From: Nitzschia sp. DOCU1
Lineage: Eukaryota > Bacillariophyta > Bacillariophyceae > Bacillariales > Bacillariaceae
DNA length: 64,000 nt
Direction: 5' to 3'
NCBI GenBank assembly: GCA_951394045.1
Contig: OX595986.1
Coordinates: 1,426,001 to 1,490,000, forward strand
Each line of letters begins with the position of its first letter. Positions within the stretch are counted from its first letter, which is position 1. Below, in pieces: positions 30,630 to 41,381 of the stretch. The translations under genes and the position numbers were made by a program. Below the pieces are notes generated by a model. That model made no database searches. It had not been told where the DNA came from and was given only the letters and a program-made list of their open reading frames with translations.

Positions 30630-31938
30630 TCAGACAGAAAGACCAATCAAAGCATCCGTCTCCACTTCCACTGGGGTTAGGGAGCAGTCAAAGGACTTGG
30701 CTCGACCTTTGGAGTTTCGAACAAGAGACACATTCATGTGCATCTACATTGACAGAGAAGAGTTCGTTAGTAAACGGTTGACCACTCCTGAAGCGCTAAG
30801 GAGCCAGTGAATAATAACGTACCTCCACGTCCATATTTCGGCTGAGACGAACCATTCCGGACCAGTAGTCCTTGCGCAGGGATTCCTCGCTATTCTTTTC
30901 GCTTCGTTTGACGGGTGGTTGTTTCAGCATTTCACTCATGGCCATGAACACTATTTCCATATGTTCCCGGCACAACAAATTAAAGAGCGACATGTTTTTC
31001 AAGTCGTTTTTCTGTGCATCGCCGCTAGAGGCAACCATCTCCGCCTTCTCGGCGGGAAAGAGTTCTTCGCGGGTGTAACCCGTAAGCTGCTCGAATCCTA
31101 GATTGCAGTCAAGGAATCGCCCATCAATGCTGAGAATCGCCAAGGGTACACCGCACCTTGAGAACACTGTTTTATAGTCAACGTTTGGTACGAAAAGGTC
31201 CTCATGCTCTCCTTCCGTGCCTCCTTCCAGGTTGGCGGATCCCGGAGCGTCCGCACCAGTTGTCGAAGCAGGCATGTACCTATCATTTACCATTTCATTT
31301 GTTCGAGAAATGGTATCAACTAGTTTCTTGTGCTCTATGTCGAGCAATGTAGAGCGTTCTTGAAGCTGTTGAATGTACTCTGCTACGGACACTAGGGTCG
31401 AATACTTGTCCGGCTTGAACGGTACGTTTGCAGAAGAAAGGACGTCCTTCAAGTGATCAATCTGTTCAGTGATCTTCTGAGATCGCTGCTGTTCTCGCAT
31501 GTTTCGATCTTGTCGCCTTCGAACACGTTCCTCTTCGTCCTCAGAAACCGCCGATACATCCCTGAGATGCTTGCGGGAGCTAGTTCGCGTACTCCTCGAT
31601 CGTCCCGAGGGGGTAGACGAAGCAATTGATGATGCGTCCCCCGATGGAACCGGTCCTGATCGCTGTCCACCAGGATAGGTAGACAGAGATGCGAAATTCG
31701 GTATTCCTTGATAAGGGCCATGAACGCCAGGCGCCGCAGCACCATAGGGTAAGCCTGGCACTTGCATTCCCAGGGGTCCACCGGAGTGATGCCCCCCAGA
31801 CTTGACGGGTGCCGGATTTTGCATGTTAATCGACCCAGGAAAAGCGGAGTACGAATTGGTTCCAGCAGAACCATCGCTGTTCATGTTGTCTGTATCCAAC
31901 AGTGCATCCAGCGAGGCATTAAACTGCAGATCGTCCAT
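30630..31938 (-). CDS. bHLH-PAS transcription factor (RITMO1/bHLH1-like)
   Basis: Two exons are visible: 30823-31938 and 30630-30743, joined across a 79-bp intron (GTACGT donor, TAG acceptor). The product is 409 aa from the only in-frame ATG, M-D-D-L-Q-F. The open frame reaches 32172 but only from a GTG. The N-terminal third is Gly/Pro/Ser-rich. A basic region (R-V-R-R-R-Q-D-R-N-M-R-E-Q-Q-R) leads into helix 1 (I-D-H-L-K-D-V-L), a loop with P-F-K-P-D-K-Y and helix 2 (V-A-E-Y-I-Q-Q-L-Q). A PAS domain follows (V-F-S-R-C-G-V-P-L-A-I-L ... F-L-D-C-N-L-G-F-E-Q-L-T-G-Y) and finishes in exon 2. bHLH plus PAS is the architecture of the diatom circadian regulator RITMO1 and its relatives. Orthology is not established here. 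Confidence 0.85.
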
Positions 31939-32184
31939 GTCGCCTAATTCTTTGCTTTGTTCTATCGTGCGTGGAAGGAATCTCAACTGACTGACGATGC
32001 CTCTTCCTCCTCTTCTACTTTTGCGGGTGTATTTGATGTCCAGAACGAACGTCCAATCGTTCACTACTAGAGATTGACTTGATGCTCTCAAGCCGTTCGG
32101 GAATGGATTGACAATGATTAGATCGATTTCGTTGTGAGCTGCTCCTGCTGCTTTTCCCTTCGCGGCTGTCACTGCTACCCACGG

Positions 32185-32532
32185 ATGTTGCTCCTGCGAC
32201 CTGATGGTGATGATGCGAGAAAAAGAGTGGGAAGATGGTTTGTTTCACAAATCTGCTTCGTAGCATTCGGTAGGAAATCCACGAGGGAACTAAACGCATA
32301 TGGCTATCCAAGCAATCGACCAATGAATGGAATCATTGGTTCCGTTCTTGCTTCTTTGCAGGACACGTGGCCCGATTACTTAATAACATCCCAGAAAGCA
32401 TCTGGTCGCTCAGATGCTGAGGTCACACAAACATTCCTTACTTATGGCCGCAATTGGTTAGAGAACGATACAAACGCACGAAAGCAGATGGAGGCCTTTG
32501 GTTTTTCAAATAATGGCACCGGCAATGCATAA
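32185..32532 (+). CDS. Unrecognised small ORF (115 aa or less)
   Basis: The frame is open from 32134; the first ATG is at 32185 and another at 32323. The C-terminal part (L-Q-D-T-W-P-D-Y-L-I-T-S ... F-G-F-S-N-N-G-T-G-N-A) looks more protein-like than the N-terminal part. There is no domain, signal peptide or partner. It is divergent from the bHLH-PAS gene and may be chance. Confidence 0.2.
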   Translation: MLLLRPDGDDARKRVGRWFVSQICFVAFGRKSTRELNAYGYPSNRPMNGIIGSVLASLQDTWPDYLITSQKASGRSDAEVTQTFLTYGRNWLENDTNARKQMEAFGFSNNGTGNA

Positions 32533-33034
32533 CTTTGCACCTTTTATAAGCGGAGGCAGCTGCACAAAGGTCCTAATTAAAAGCAACAAACGTGGTGGAG
32601 CGAACGACGGGACGGAAGGAAGTAATGTCAACCCAGCATAAGGCTACGCCTACCGGTACTTCAATCAAGGGGTCGCTCTGCGGTACTCAAGCGCGTGGTT
32701 CCCTGTGCCACATCATGCTCCCAAACAATTCCTACGTGGCATCGGGTTTTATGGAAGTCATGTCCGCCGCACCGACTTGTTGGCTAGGAATTCTACGCAC
32801 CTCACATAGAGACATGAAAGTTGGACGCATACCGTTTTGAGAACTACTAGGAACCGGTAGCTGTATGATACATACATGTGATCGCATAGATGTCTCCATT
32901 CGCTACCATGATATCATGCTGCTGGTAGCCCAAAGCTAGCCCAAAGCCGTCATCATGCTATCAGCTGTGTACATATTTGGCATCATGATTCCCTGGATGC
33001 GCTACTGGGTCAAAGATCTCGTAGATAGTCTTCC
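32533..33034. other. Non-coding stretch
   Basis: No supported gene or repeat seen. Start of the repeat-rich part of the window. Confidence 0.4.
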
Positions 33035-33233
33035 ACTACCGTACTTTGCGCATTGGAGGACCCGCCAAACCTGTAATTGGAGAACGGAGAATTTTAGTAT
33101 TCTTACGTACATTTTTCGGATTGAAGAAATTACTTAGAATATTAAAATACGATAGATCTCATATTCGATGATATACATAGGAGGGGCGGGTCCAGGGATC
33201 GAGGGGGTTTGCCGATGCGCAAAGTACGGTAGT
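33035..33233. mobile_element. 199-bp foldback MITE
   Basis: It has perfect 18-bp terminal inverted repeats, ACTACCGTACTTTGCGCA at 33035 and its complement ending at 33233. The inner arms are also partly complementary (GGACCCGCC with GGCGGGTCC; TTTTAGTATTCTTA with TTAGAATATTAAAA), so most of the element can fold on itself. No coding capacity. A target duplication is not obvious. Confidence 0.7.
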
Positions 33234-34145
33234 ACGGTCTTGGCTGTCAGTAAACAGTTAATTTGGGGAGTACTACCGGTACTAGTAGGGCAGGCAGCAA
33301 GCAGCCTCCTACACCACATTAATCCTATGCACCATATCTTCAGTAAGTCAATAGTGCTTCAAAGGGGAGTGGGAGCAGCTAGCTATTCCCTGCTGCTTGA
33401 CATGAAGAACCCAGTACATCAAGAGACTGAGAAGGTAGTTTTACCACCATGGTAGCATTGTTCCGCTCCAAATGAACCACAGCATGATCACTAGGATTGG
33501 CGAAACAGCAGGTATCGTATTTTAGTAGTAGTGGAAGGGTCAATAGTAGGAGCAAGACAGTTGATAAAATGGAAGAAAAATTTACATGGATCTTTTATGA
33601 CATCGGATGGAAGATGTGGTTATGCATGCTTGCACTACACCAGCCAATGTCGTCCTAAATAACTACCAGGAGGTATGTCGCAACACGGCAGTCGTGTCAT
33701 GTAAGGTCACAAAATGGAGCACTTCCAAAATGCAAATTCTGCACATGTAGGGCCCCCAAAAGGTCAGCGCAAATTGCGACACCATGACACAAATAAAATG
33801 CTACGACAACAAGAACAATCAACAAGACCATGGATTCAACAAATAACACCCAACTTTTACTTTCCTCAACTTTGTTGTTGAGAAGTGGGTTTATGGTGCC
33901 GTCATTTGTTGTTGTTTGCACTACACACTTGATTGGTTACTGCTTACTAAGTTGCAAAGGATCTTTTTGGAACTGTTGTGCACCTTAGTGGTTACTAGTT
34001 ACTGCTTACTAAGAAGTCTGGTCTGGTTGTAGTGATGATGATGTGGTGTTGTTGAAGGAGAGAGCTTGTGGTTTTGTCATTATCTAGAGGTGAAGGGGGT
34101 GGTTGCTACAGTGGTTGAGCAATTTATTGCATTTTTTTACATGTG
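33234..34145. other. Non-coding stretch
   Basis: No gene supported. Short direct repeats of GGTTACT(A/G)-type sequence around 33930-34010. Nothing else identified. Confidence 0.4.
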
Positions 34146-34187
34146 CATCAGGAAAGGGAAAATATGGGGGTACCCATATCTATGCCC
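34146..34187 (+). repeat. Left copy of a 42-bp perfect inverted repeat
   Basis: It begins CATCAGGAAAGGG and ends TATGCCC, and is the exact reverse complement of 40319-40360. Internally it has a short palindrome, ATATGGG-n4-CCCATAT. Confidence 0.85.
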
Positions 34188-34282
34188 TATTTCCCCTTTT
34201 CATATAGCCATTTTCCCCCTTCACAATGAACCATTTTCCCCTTTTTTAATGCACACATACTATACATACTGTCGTTGCCATT

Positions 34283-34378
34283 CACTATTCGACCATCCCC
34301 ATTCATAATTTATCATTTATCCTTTCACTATTGGAACATCCCCATGCATAATTTAACATTTATCCCTTCACTATTGGC
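34283..34378 (+). repeat. 43-bp minisatellite, about 2.2 copies
   Basis: Units start CACTATT at 34283, 34326 and 34369. Each contains ATCCCCAT-x-CATAATTTA followed by CATTTATCC. Confidence 0.75.
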
Positions 34379-34540
34379 ACTCCCCAACCCTAAGGATTGA
34401 CCCACCATTTGGAATAGAGAATCCTGTCCCGAAAAAAAACCCAATGACCTTTATATAATTGGATGCTAAGTTATTAATGTCAAGCCATGAATTGACCACT
34501 GTATCCCAAAAAGGACGACCCAGGGATACAGTGCATGTTT

Positions 34541-34803
34541 CGCTATGCAGGGCAGAAAGGCAGAGTAGAGGGGACAACGGGGACTGCTGCACAAAAAGGG
34601 CGATCTAAGGAGACAGTGGTTATTGTCGCTATGCTGGGCAGAAAGGCATAGTAGAGGATACAATGGGGAATGCCGCACAAGAAAGGCAAAGTAGAGGGTA
34701 CAATGAGGCCTGCCGCACAAAAAGGGCGATCTATGGAGACAGCGATTATCATCGCTATGCCGGGCAGAAAGGCACAGTCCAGGTTACAACGGGGAATGCC
34801 ACG
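34541..34803 (+). repeat. Imperfect composite tandem repeat
   Basis: Units begin CGCTATGC-n-GGGCAGAAAGG at 34541, 34627 and 34753, with an inner ~40-bp subunit (AAGGCA-n-AGTAGAGG-n-TACAA). The inner subunit resembles the core of the 73-bp satellite at 38108-38965. Confidence 0.7.
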
Positions 34804-35362
34804 CAACTCTTTCAAACCATTCTCCACCAATATCCATCAGATCCTGCTAGAACCTGGATGTAATGTTGATGCATTCATTGACGGAGGCTGGGACCAACTC
34901 CTGCATGGATCAGAGGTTGGGCCGTGGAGCTGTGGTAGTTAGTCTTGGTCCTGCATGTCATGTTGCGTAGGAACTGCTCCAAAGAGCACTCTTTCAAACC
35001 ATTCTCCACCAATATCCGTCAGATCCTGCTAGAACCTGGATGTAATGTTGATGCATTCATTGACGGAGCCTGGGACCAACTCCTGCATGGATCCGAGGTT
35101 CAGCCATGGAACTGCTGTAGCTAGTGGAGGAAATTGCGCTACTTCTAAAATGCTAAAATAAATCGCACTGCGACAGGCCCATATTTTTAGAAGTTACGCA
35201 AAAAAAATCAGGACTTCCAAACTTCTAAATTGTCGCGCGCCCGCGCGCAAATGTTGGCGGGAGTTTGATTTTCCCGCCAACCCTCGCAAGAATCAAAATG
35301 GTGGTCCTCGCCGCCACAATGATGGATGTGTTCATTAATCAACAATCAGCACCGCTTTTATC

Positions 35363-36012
35363 ATGACGGAAAGCGACGATGATGCTAGCACTGGTACTAC
35401 TGCCAGGAAGCAGTCTGCTGGTCGTGGGACCAAAAAGAGCACCAGTGCTGGCAGTGGCAGTGATTCCGGTAATGGTAAGAGGGGGGGCGCAAGAAAGGCG
35501 CTACAAAGTGGAGAGACAGCGAGCTTTCAGTCATGCTTGATGGTGTAGAAGAATTACTTCCTGCCGGAAGCAATGACTGGGAGGGCGTATCTCTCTACAT
35601 GTATCGCCAAGGAGGGTTTAAGCGTGAGGGCAGTGCAATCAAAGCTAAGTTCGACTCGCTCGCTTTCTGGGACAAGCCTACTGGCAACCCTGAAATCCCC
35701 CTTCATGTGGAGCGGGCCAAGAATATACGAGATCAGATCTCGTCAAAAGAGGTGGTTGGGGCAGCAGGGCTTAATGACACCCCCGCTGCACAAGATGAAG
35801 GCGAGGACTACAGTTCAAGCGAGGATGATGACAATCCTCCAGCACGCATTGGGCTCAAGGCGACACGATTGCTCGACAACGATGGGAATTTGCTGTCGGG
35901 GCGGAGTGGGTTGGCCTCAATATATTCCTTAAGAATATTACAGAGCTCATTGAAGGCAGCTCTAGTGAAGCCGAGAAAGTGTAGGAACTCTAGGTCATCA
36001 CCCTTTTGTTGA
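35363..36012 (+). pseudogene. Myb/SANT-like Harbinger accessory protein, frameshifted
   Basis: The first segment starts at the ATG 35363 (acidic and Ser/Gly/Lys-rich) and shifts frame near 35525. The second segment carries L-L-P-A-G-S-N-D-W-E-G-V ... R-E-G-S-A-I-K-A-K-F-D-S-L ... K-P-T-G-N-P, the Myb-like trihelix pattern of Harbinger second ORFs, then an acidic stretch. The end of the frame reads into the oppositely oriented transposase remnant, so the natural C-terminus is deleted. Confidence 0.65.
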
Positions 36013-36293
36013 ATATTGAACCAAAAACTGGTGTTGGGTGCAGGTAGGGCTCCTGCTTGGAGGTAGCGCCCCTGTTCCTTCCGCAACGATGCATCATCAA
36101 TTATGCCACTGCTCCCAAGGATATGGGCAAGGGCAGCTTGTGTATTCTTCAGTGATTGCTGGTGCAGCAATACAGCTGCCATTGTGGCTGCGGCTGCTGC
36201 AACTTTACGGTTATTGTCCACACTCATGGTTGAAGTTGTGTTGAAGTTGTGTTGTGGGTAGTGAGGAAGAGAAGTATCAGCAGTAACATCCAT
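35808..36293 (-). pseudogene. Harbinger transposase N-terminal fragment
   Basis: The ATG is at 36291-36293 (M-D-V-T-A-D-T-S). It carries F-W-F-N-I-Q-Q and D-L-E-F-L-H-F-L-G-F-T-R-A-A-F-N-E-L-C-N-I-L, the helical segment that precedes the DDE nuclease in PIF/Harbinger transposases. The coding sequence then runs into the deletion junction and no catalytic residues remain. Confidence 0.65.
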
Positions 36294-37120
36294 GTCGCTC
36301 GATGCAATGAGTTTTAATGGGCTTTCGGCGGGTGATTTGTGATTTTGGCGGCAATCGGATGGTTCGGGGCGGTAGTCCGATGGTTCGAATAATTTAGCAG
36401 TTTGGAAAGGTCCTCCGGAGGACCCTTCCAAACTTCTAAATTTTAGGCCATTTCACTTCTAAAATTTTTCGCAGCTGTGACATGTGACTCGGCTGTGGAA
36501 CAAAAATCCTGCATGCTGATTGGCTAAAATTTAGCATTTTAGCATTTTAGAAGTAGCGCAAATTCCTCCAGTCTTGCGCCGGCACGTCATATAGTGTAGA
36601 TAATGGGTCTCTTTCAAGCCATTCTCCATCAATATCCGTCAGATCGTGCTAGAACCTGGATGTAATGTTGATGCATTCATTGATGGAGGCTGGGACCAAC
36701 TCCTGCATGGATCCAAGGTTTGGCCATGGAGCTGTGGTAGTTAGTCTTGCGCCTGCACATTGTGCGCCCGGCACTCTTTCAAGCCATTCTCGATCAATAT
36801 CTGTCAGATCCACAAGTAGCTACTGGGGATGGGAGGTAGTAGTGACAGTAGTAGCCTTATCCAAGTCCTAAACAAAAAGGACTTTCCATCATCAAGATAT
36901 CCCTGTCATTGTTGTCCAGGATGCGAAAGAGCAGAAGATGCTAGCAAATTGGACTCTCTTTGCACAGCCTCAATGGTGACACATCATAGATTGATAGAGC
37001 CTGAATGTCTTGGTTGAATGCTGCAAGATGGCACATTTGATCCAAGTCCTAAACAATAATGACTTTCCATCGTCAAGATATCCCAGTGGTTGTTGCCCGG
37101 AGTCCATGTCATAGGTTCCT

Positions 37121-37665
37121 CGGCACATGAAATTTTCAAAGATCCCATGGCAAAAGATCCACTAAGCTCGTGAGGACACACACCCCAAGCCTTCCCTCAT
37201 CAACCGGGAGGCAACGATGCAAAAACATTGTGGAATTTTGTAGTATAGCCAACGCCAGGAACAAAAAGGTTGCCAACAAGCGGTAGAGTGCATGTCGGCC
37301 TCGCCTCTCGACACGTGAAATTTTCAAGGATCCCATGGGAAAAGATCCTCTAATCCAAAAAGGACACATACCCCAAGCCTTCCCTCACTAACCTGGAGGC
37401 AACCATGCAAAAACATTGTGGAATTTTGTAGTATAGCCAACGCCAGGAACAAAAAGGTTGCCAACAAGCGGTAGAGTGCGTGTCGGCCTCTCGGCACGTG
37501 AAATTTTCAAAGATCCCATGGCAAAAGATCCGCTAAGCTTGTGAGGACACATGCCCCAAGCCTTCCCTCATCAACCGGGAGGCGGCAATGCAAAAACATT
37601 GTGGGATTTTGTAGTATTGCTGGCGCCAGGGACAAAAAGGTTGCCAACAAGCAGTATAGGGTGGG
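37121..37665 (+). repeat. ~185-bp tandem repeat, three units
   Basis: Units start CG(G/A)CAC(A/G)TGAAATTTTC at 37121, 37309 and 37492. Each contains AAGATCC, CCCCAAGCCTTCCCTCA and AACAAAAAGGTTGCCAACAA or close variants. A second repeat pair (ATCCAAGTCCTAAACAA) lies just upstream at about 36857 and 37039. Confidence 0.8.
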
Positions 37666-38107
37666 TGCTGGTGTCGGTGGGTCCGTCATACGGCCGCTGA
37701 GGCTGAAGAAGTTGGCGGCAAAGGTGATGTGCGTTGGTAGACATAAAGAATCGGGGGTGGGGCGTTTGTTGATGGGAGAACTCTCAAAGGTTGACCATTT
37801 GAGGAAGAGTCATCGTTCAGATTGGCATGCAGAAAAGAAGGGGACTCATCCACACTTCCATCATCCTGCGGTGGTTGCGTGACAGAGGATACACGGAGTC
37901 GTGTTCTATTCAAGCTTGCGTTGGATGGATTTTGGGGCATTGATGGGCAGGGAGTGCGGATGTAAGCAACGACTCAAAGATAAGGGATAGAAACAAGTAA
38001 AAGAAAACAGGGGGGAGAAGAATATTTCTGAGCTGTGTGGCAGTGGTTGTTGGAGGTGGTAGGGCGGTTACCTATTGTGAGACTTCTCTGAATGGTGACT
38101 CGGCTGG

Positions 38108-38965
38108 CGTTTCCTTAACGAAACGAACGGTTAAAAAGGCGGCATAGAGGGTACAGCGGGAGAATGCTGTACAATTGAGGCGTTTTCTTAACAAAACGAA
38201 CGGTTAAAAAGGCGGCATAGAGGGTACAGCGGGAGAATGCTGTACAATCGAGGCGTTTTCTTAACAAAACGAACGGTTAAAAAGGCGGCATAGAGGGTAC
38301 AGCGGGAGAATGCTGTACAATCGAGGCGTTTTCTTAACAAAACGAACAGTTAAAAAGGCAGCATAGTAGAGGGTACAGCGGGAGAATGCTGTACAATCGA
38401 GGCGTTTTCTTAACAAAACGAACGGTTAAAAAGGCGGCATAGAGGGTACAGGGGGAGAATGCTGTACAATTGAGGCGTTTTCTTAACAAAACGAACGGTT
38501 AAAAAGGCGGCATAGAGGGTACAGCGGGAGAATGCTGTACAATCGAGACGTTTTCTTAACAAAACGAACGGTTAAAAAGGCGGCATAGAGGGTACAGCGG
38601 GAGAATGCTGTACAATTGAGGCGTTTTCTTAACAAAACGAACGGTTAAAAAGGCGGCATAGAGGGTACAGCGGGAGAATGCTGTACAATTGAGGCATTTT
38701 CTCAACAAAACGAACAGTTAAAAAGGCGGCATAGAGGGTACAGCGGGAGAATGCTGTACAATCGAGGCGTTTTCTTAACAAAACGAACGGTTAAAAAGGC
38801 GGCATAGAGGGTACGGCGGGAGAATGCTGTACAATTGAGGCGTTTTCTTAACAAAACGAACGGTTAAAAAGGCGACATAGAGGGTACAGCGGGAGAATGC
38901 TGTACAATTGAGGCGTTTTCTTAACAAAACGAACGGTTAAATAGGCGGGATAGAGGGTACAGTGC
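38108..38965 (+). repeat. 73-bp satellite array, about 11.8 units
   Basis: CGTTTTC (or a variant) recurs at 38108, 38181, 38254, 38327, 38403, 38476, 38549, 38622, 38695, 38768, 38841 and 38914. The period is therefore 73 bp, with one 76-bp unit carrying an extra TAG. Each unit has AACAAAACGAACGGTTAAAAA and the hairpin GTACAGC-n8-GCTGTAC. Units differ at a few positions only, so the array is recent or homogenised. Confidence 0.95.
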
Positions 38966-40318
38966 ATTTATCACCAGGATGAAAAGTTTGAAAAGGGAGC
39001 GGCGGCGGGTTGATTTTTGAACACAGGGAGCATTATTACCACACATAAAACGGGCGTGCCAGCGTCTGTAAGTGAAAGAGTTTGAACGGGAGACAAGAGA
39101 GGATGACGAGTACATGGTTAAAAAAGATTAGATGGTCCGCAACAACCTTGGCGGTATCAAGAGTAGAGGTTGCCACAAAGTAAAGCAAGGTAGAGCCGTC
39201 ATGACAAGTGGGGCGGGTGCTGTGCAGGAGAATGCAGTTGCAGCTGCGAGTGGCAGCAGCAGGGGAGGGCTGGATTGTACATAATGGATGCCAACAATGC
39301 CACAAAAAGGAGCAGGAAGCAACAACAAAACGCTCAATTGGATATGACATTATGAGCAGAAACCCACAGAGTTCAAACTCTGGGTCTGAGAAGGAATGTG
39401 ACCAACGTTGTGTGTAGGATGACTAGGGCTTTAAAGGTAAGACAAAGAAGGAGGGTGAGATTTGGAGAAAAACAATAGAACTAACTTATTTTCAACTCGG
39501 TTGCAGTGATAGTACACTACCCTACGGTTGTAGCAAGGAAGGGTGAGTGAGTAACTTTGAATACTCCTCCAAGATTGGGGCTTGCAATGCTGTAAGTAGG
39601 ACGTGACATGGCAAAGGTTTGGAAAAGGGAGAAATGCAACTCACAAATGATGCAACTTGTAGGACCAATGATCTACAAATACTGAGCATGAAAGTGGGAC
39701 ACATGCAGGCAAGAGGCATTGGCAGTACGATTATCTATAATCAGGGGGAGGACCATTGATGTTGGGATTGGTGGTACCGGCTGTCAGATTGTTGGGATTG
39801 GTGCTAGTACCGAGGGGGGGATTGTTGGCATGAGTGGCAGCAGCACTGCTGGGAGCTGGTTGAGATCATCATGATGGGTACCACTAGGTAGCATTGGCAC
39901 CACGAGGGCCAGCACTGGGAGTTGAGAGAGATCATGGATACCACAAAGTGGCATTGGCACCATGAGGGGCAGCATTGGGAACTGGGGTTTGGCAATCATT
40001 TGGTAGCCAGTGGCCAGCAAGATGAGCATAGCATGGACGAATTAAAAATAGCTAGTGCACCAATGGATTCCACTGTTGTAATTGCGGTATGGTATTGGGA
40101 TAGAATAGCAGTGTAGTTAAGCCAAGTGTCATTTGATAATGGAGAGTTAATATGTTGAATGGGAATGATGTTTTTGATTGGATGTGTAGATAGTGAATGG
40201 TGTGGCGGTTTATTAAGGGGCGGGGCAATAGCTACTGGTTAGGGGGATGAGTAATATTGAGGGGTATAATAATGGGTTCGGAGACCTCCCCACGGTGATG
40301 CCTTTTTTGGGGGGTCCG
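38966..40318. other. Non-coding stretch with degenerate Gly/Trp-type sequence repeats
   Basis: No gene supported. Around 39780-39990 a degenerate repeat of GGCATTGGCACCA(C/T)GAGGG and TTGGGATTGGTG-like words occurs. The remainder shows nothing recognisable. Confidence 0.4.
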
Positions 40319-40360
40319 GGGCATAGATATGGGTACCCCCATATTTTCCCTTTCCTGATG
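40319..40360 (-). repeat. Right copy of the 42-bp perfect inverted repeat
   Basis: It is the exact reverse complement of 34146-34187, 6.1 kb away. Together they bracket all the tandem arrays of this region. Confidence 0.85.
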
Positions 40361-40365
40361 TGTCA

Positions 40366-40493
40366 GCCGATGCAATTTGCAAGAGGGGGGGGGGGGGGTC
40401 TCGCAAATTGCGTCATGGTGATGCATTTGACTGGGATGACCAGTCTGCATGACGCAAATTGCATTGAGCAAATTGTGTCACGCCGACACAATT
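40366..40493. repeat. G14 run with clustered short inverted repeats
   Basis: G14 at 40385-40398 is flanked by GCAATTTGC and GCAAATTGC. GCAAATTGC recurs near 40454. A hairpin AATTGTGTC-ACGCC-GACACAATT (9-bp stem) lies at 40471-40493. Confidence 0.7.
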
Positions 40494-41381
40494 CTCCTTT
40501 TGGGAATGCTCCAATATTGGACTTGTAGCCAAAATCTGGGAATACCTCCTCCATATGAATCCCAATCTCGACAATTTCTATCCAAACTTTGCAGTTCAAA
40601 TGAACGCAATCCGATCCCCACAGTGTCGTTGTCCATCAGCAACCCCAAAACTTCGGCGATCATCAAGAATCACTATTTGCCGTGTACCCCATTGATTGCA
40701 TCATATCTCACCAAGATGATGTTTTCCAGGCAGGTCCTTTCCTTGCTGATTGTTGTGGCTATGCTACAGGCATTGGCGGATGATGATGAAGAACGAGTTC
40801 ACGACAGAAATGTCGTTCCACATGATCATTTCTGGAGACACCACGTTGTGACAAAAACTTTGATTTGCAACAGAGTTGACCACATCATGACATTGAAAGC
40901 TGCATTGATTCAGCTTTCACCGAAGAAGATAAAATTGCCATTGCCACTCAATTCACCAAAGGCATCTGACAAGTTGGAACTGTGGTCACCAAAGACTACA
41001 ATGAGGATGAAGTTTTCCTTGTCCTCATTAAGAAAGCTCTACTTCCAATCCACGTGAAAGCAATTCAAACTTTGGCAGCTTGCATTTGCAAGAGTTTATC
41101 ACACCTCTACGAATCCCGTCCCATGTACAAGGAATGGAACCTGGAAGAAGATCCTGGTGGTCTGGGCAGAAATTGTCCTACTCACTTGGTGCCTCTGGCT
41201 GGCATTTTCCTGCCCAGTGTTGTTGAGCAAATGGAGCAAAATCTTTATTTCACTTACGAAGCTGGCTGGGAGGAAATGGTAGATTGCAATCACTACTGAC
41301 AATTCTTCAACCAAGTTTCCAGAGACAGGGCCATCCATGCCCCAGAAAATGTCGGTTTCCAAGCATCGGAGCATTTGACAT

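Larger units (their letters stand above)
35126..36569. mobile_element. Internally deleted PIF/Harbinger DNA transposon
   Basis: The element is 1,444 bp with ~34-bp terminal inverted repeats starting GGAGGAA(A/T)TTGCGC and continuing TACTTCTAAAATGC. It is flanked by the 3-bp target duplication AGT (35123-35125 and 36570-36572). The uninterrupted sequence TTAGTCTTGCGCC in the next repeat unit (about 36741) shows the empty site. It contains remnants of both Harbinger genes pointing toward each other: a Myb/SANT-like ORF (+) and the N-terminus of a transposase (-). The DDE domain is missing. Confidence 0.85.
34805..36812 (+). repeat. ~165-180-bp tandem repeat, about 3.3 units, one split by a transposon
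   Basis: Units start CTCTTTCAA(A/G)CCATTCTC at about 34807, 34987 and 36611, with a partial unit at about 36775. Each contains ATCAGATC(C/G)TGCTAGAACC or a variant and CTCCTGCATGGATC. The second unit is interrupted by the Harbinger-type element at 35126-36569. Removing that element restores regular spacing. Confidence 0.85.

Noticed and set aside
38108..38965. A CRISPR-like array because of regular spacing.
   Set aside because: Whole units are repeated without unique spacers, in a eukaryotic genome with no cas genes; it is a satellite.
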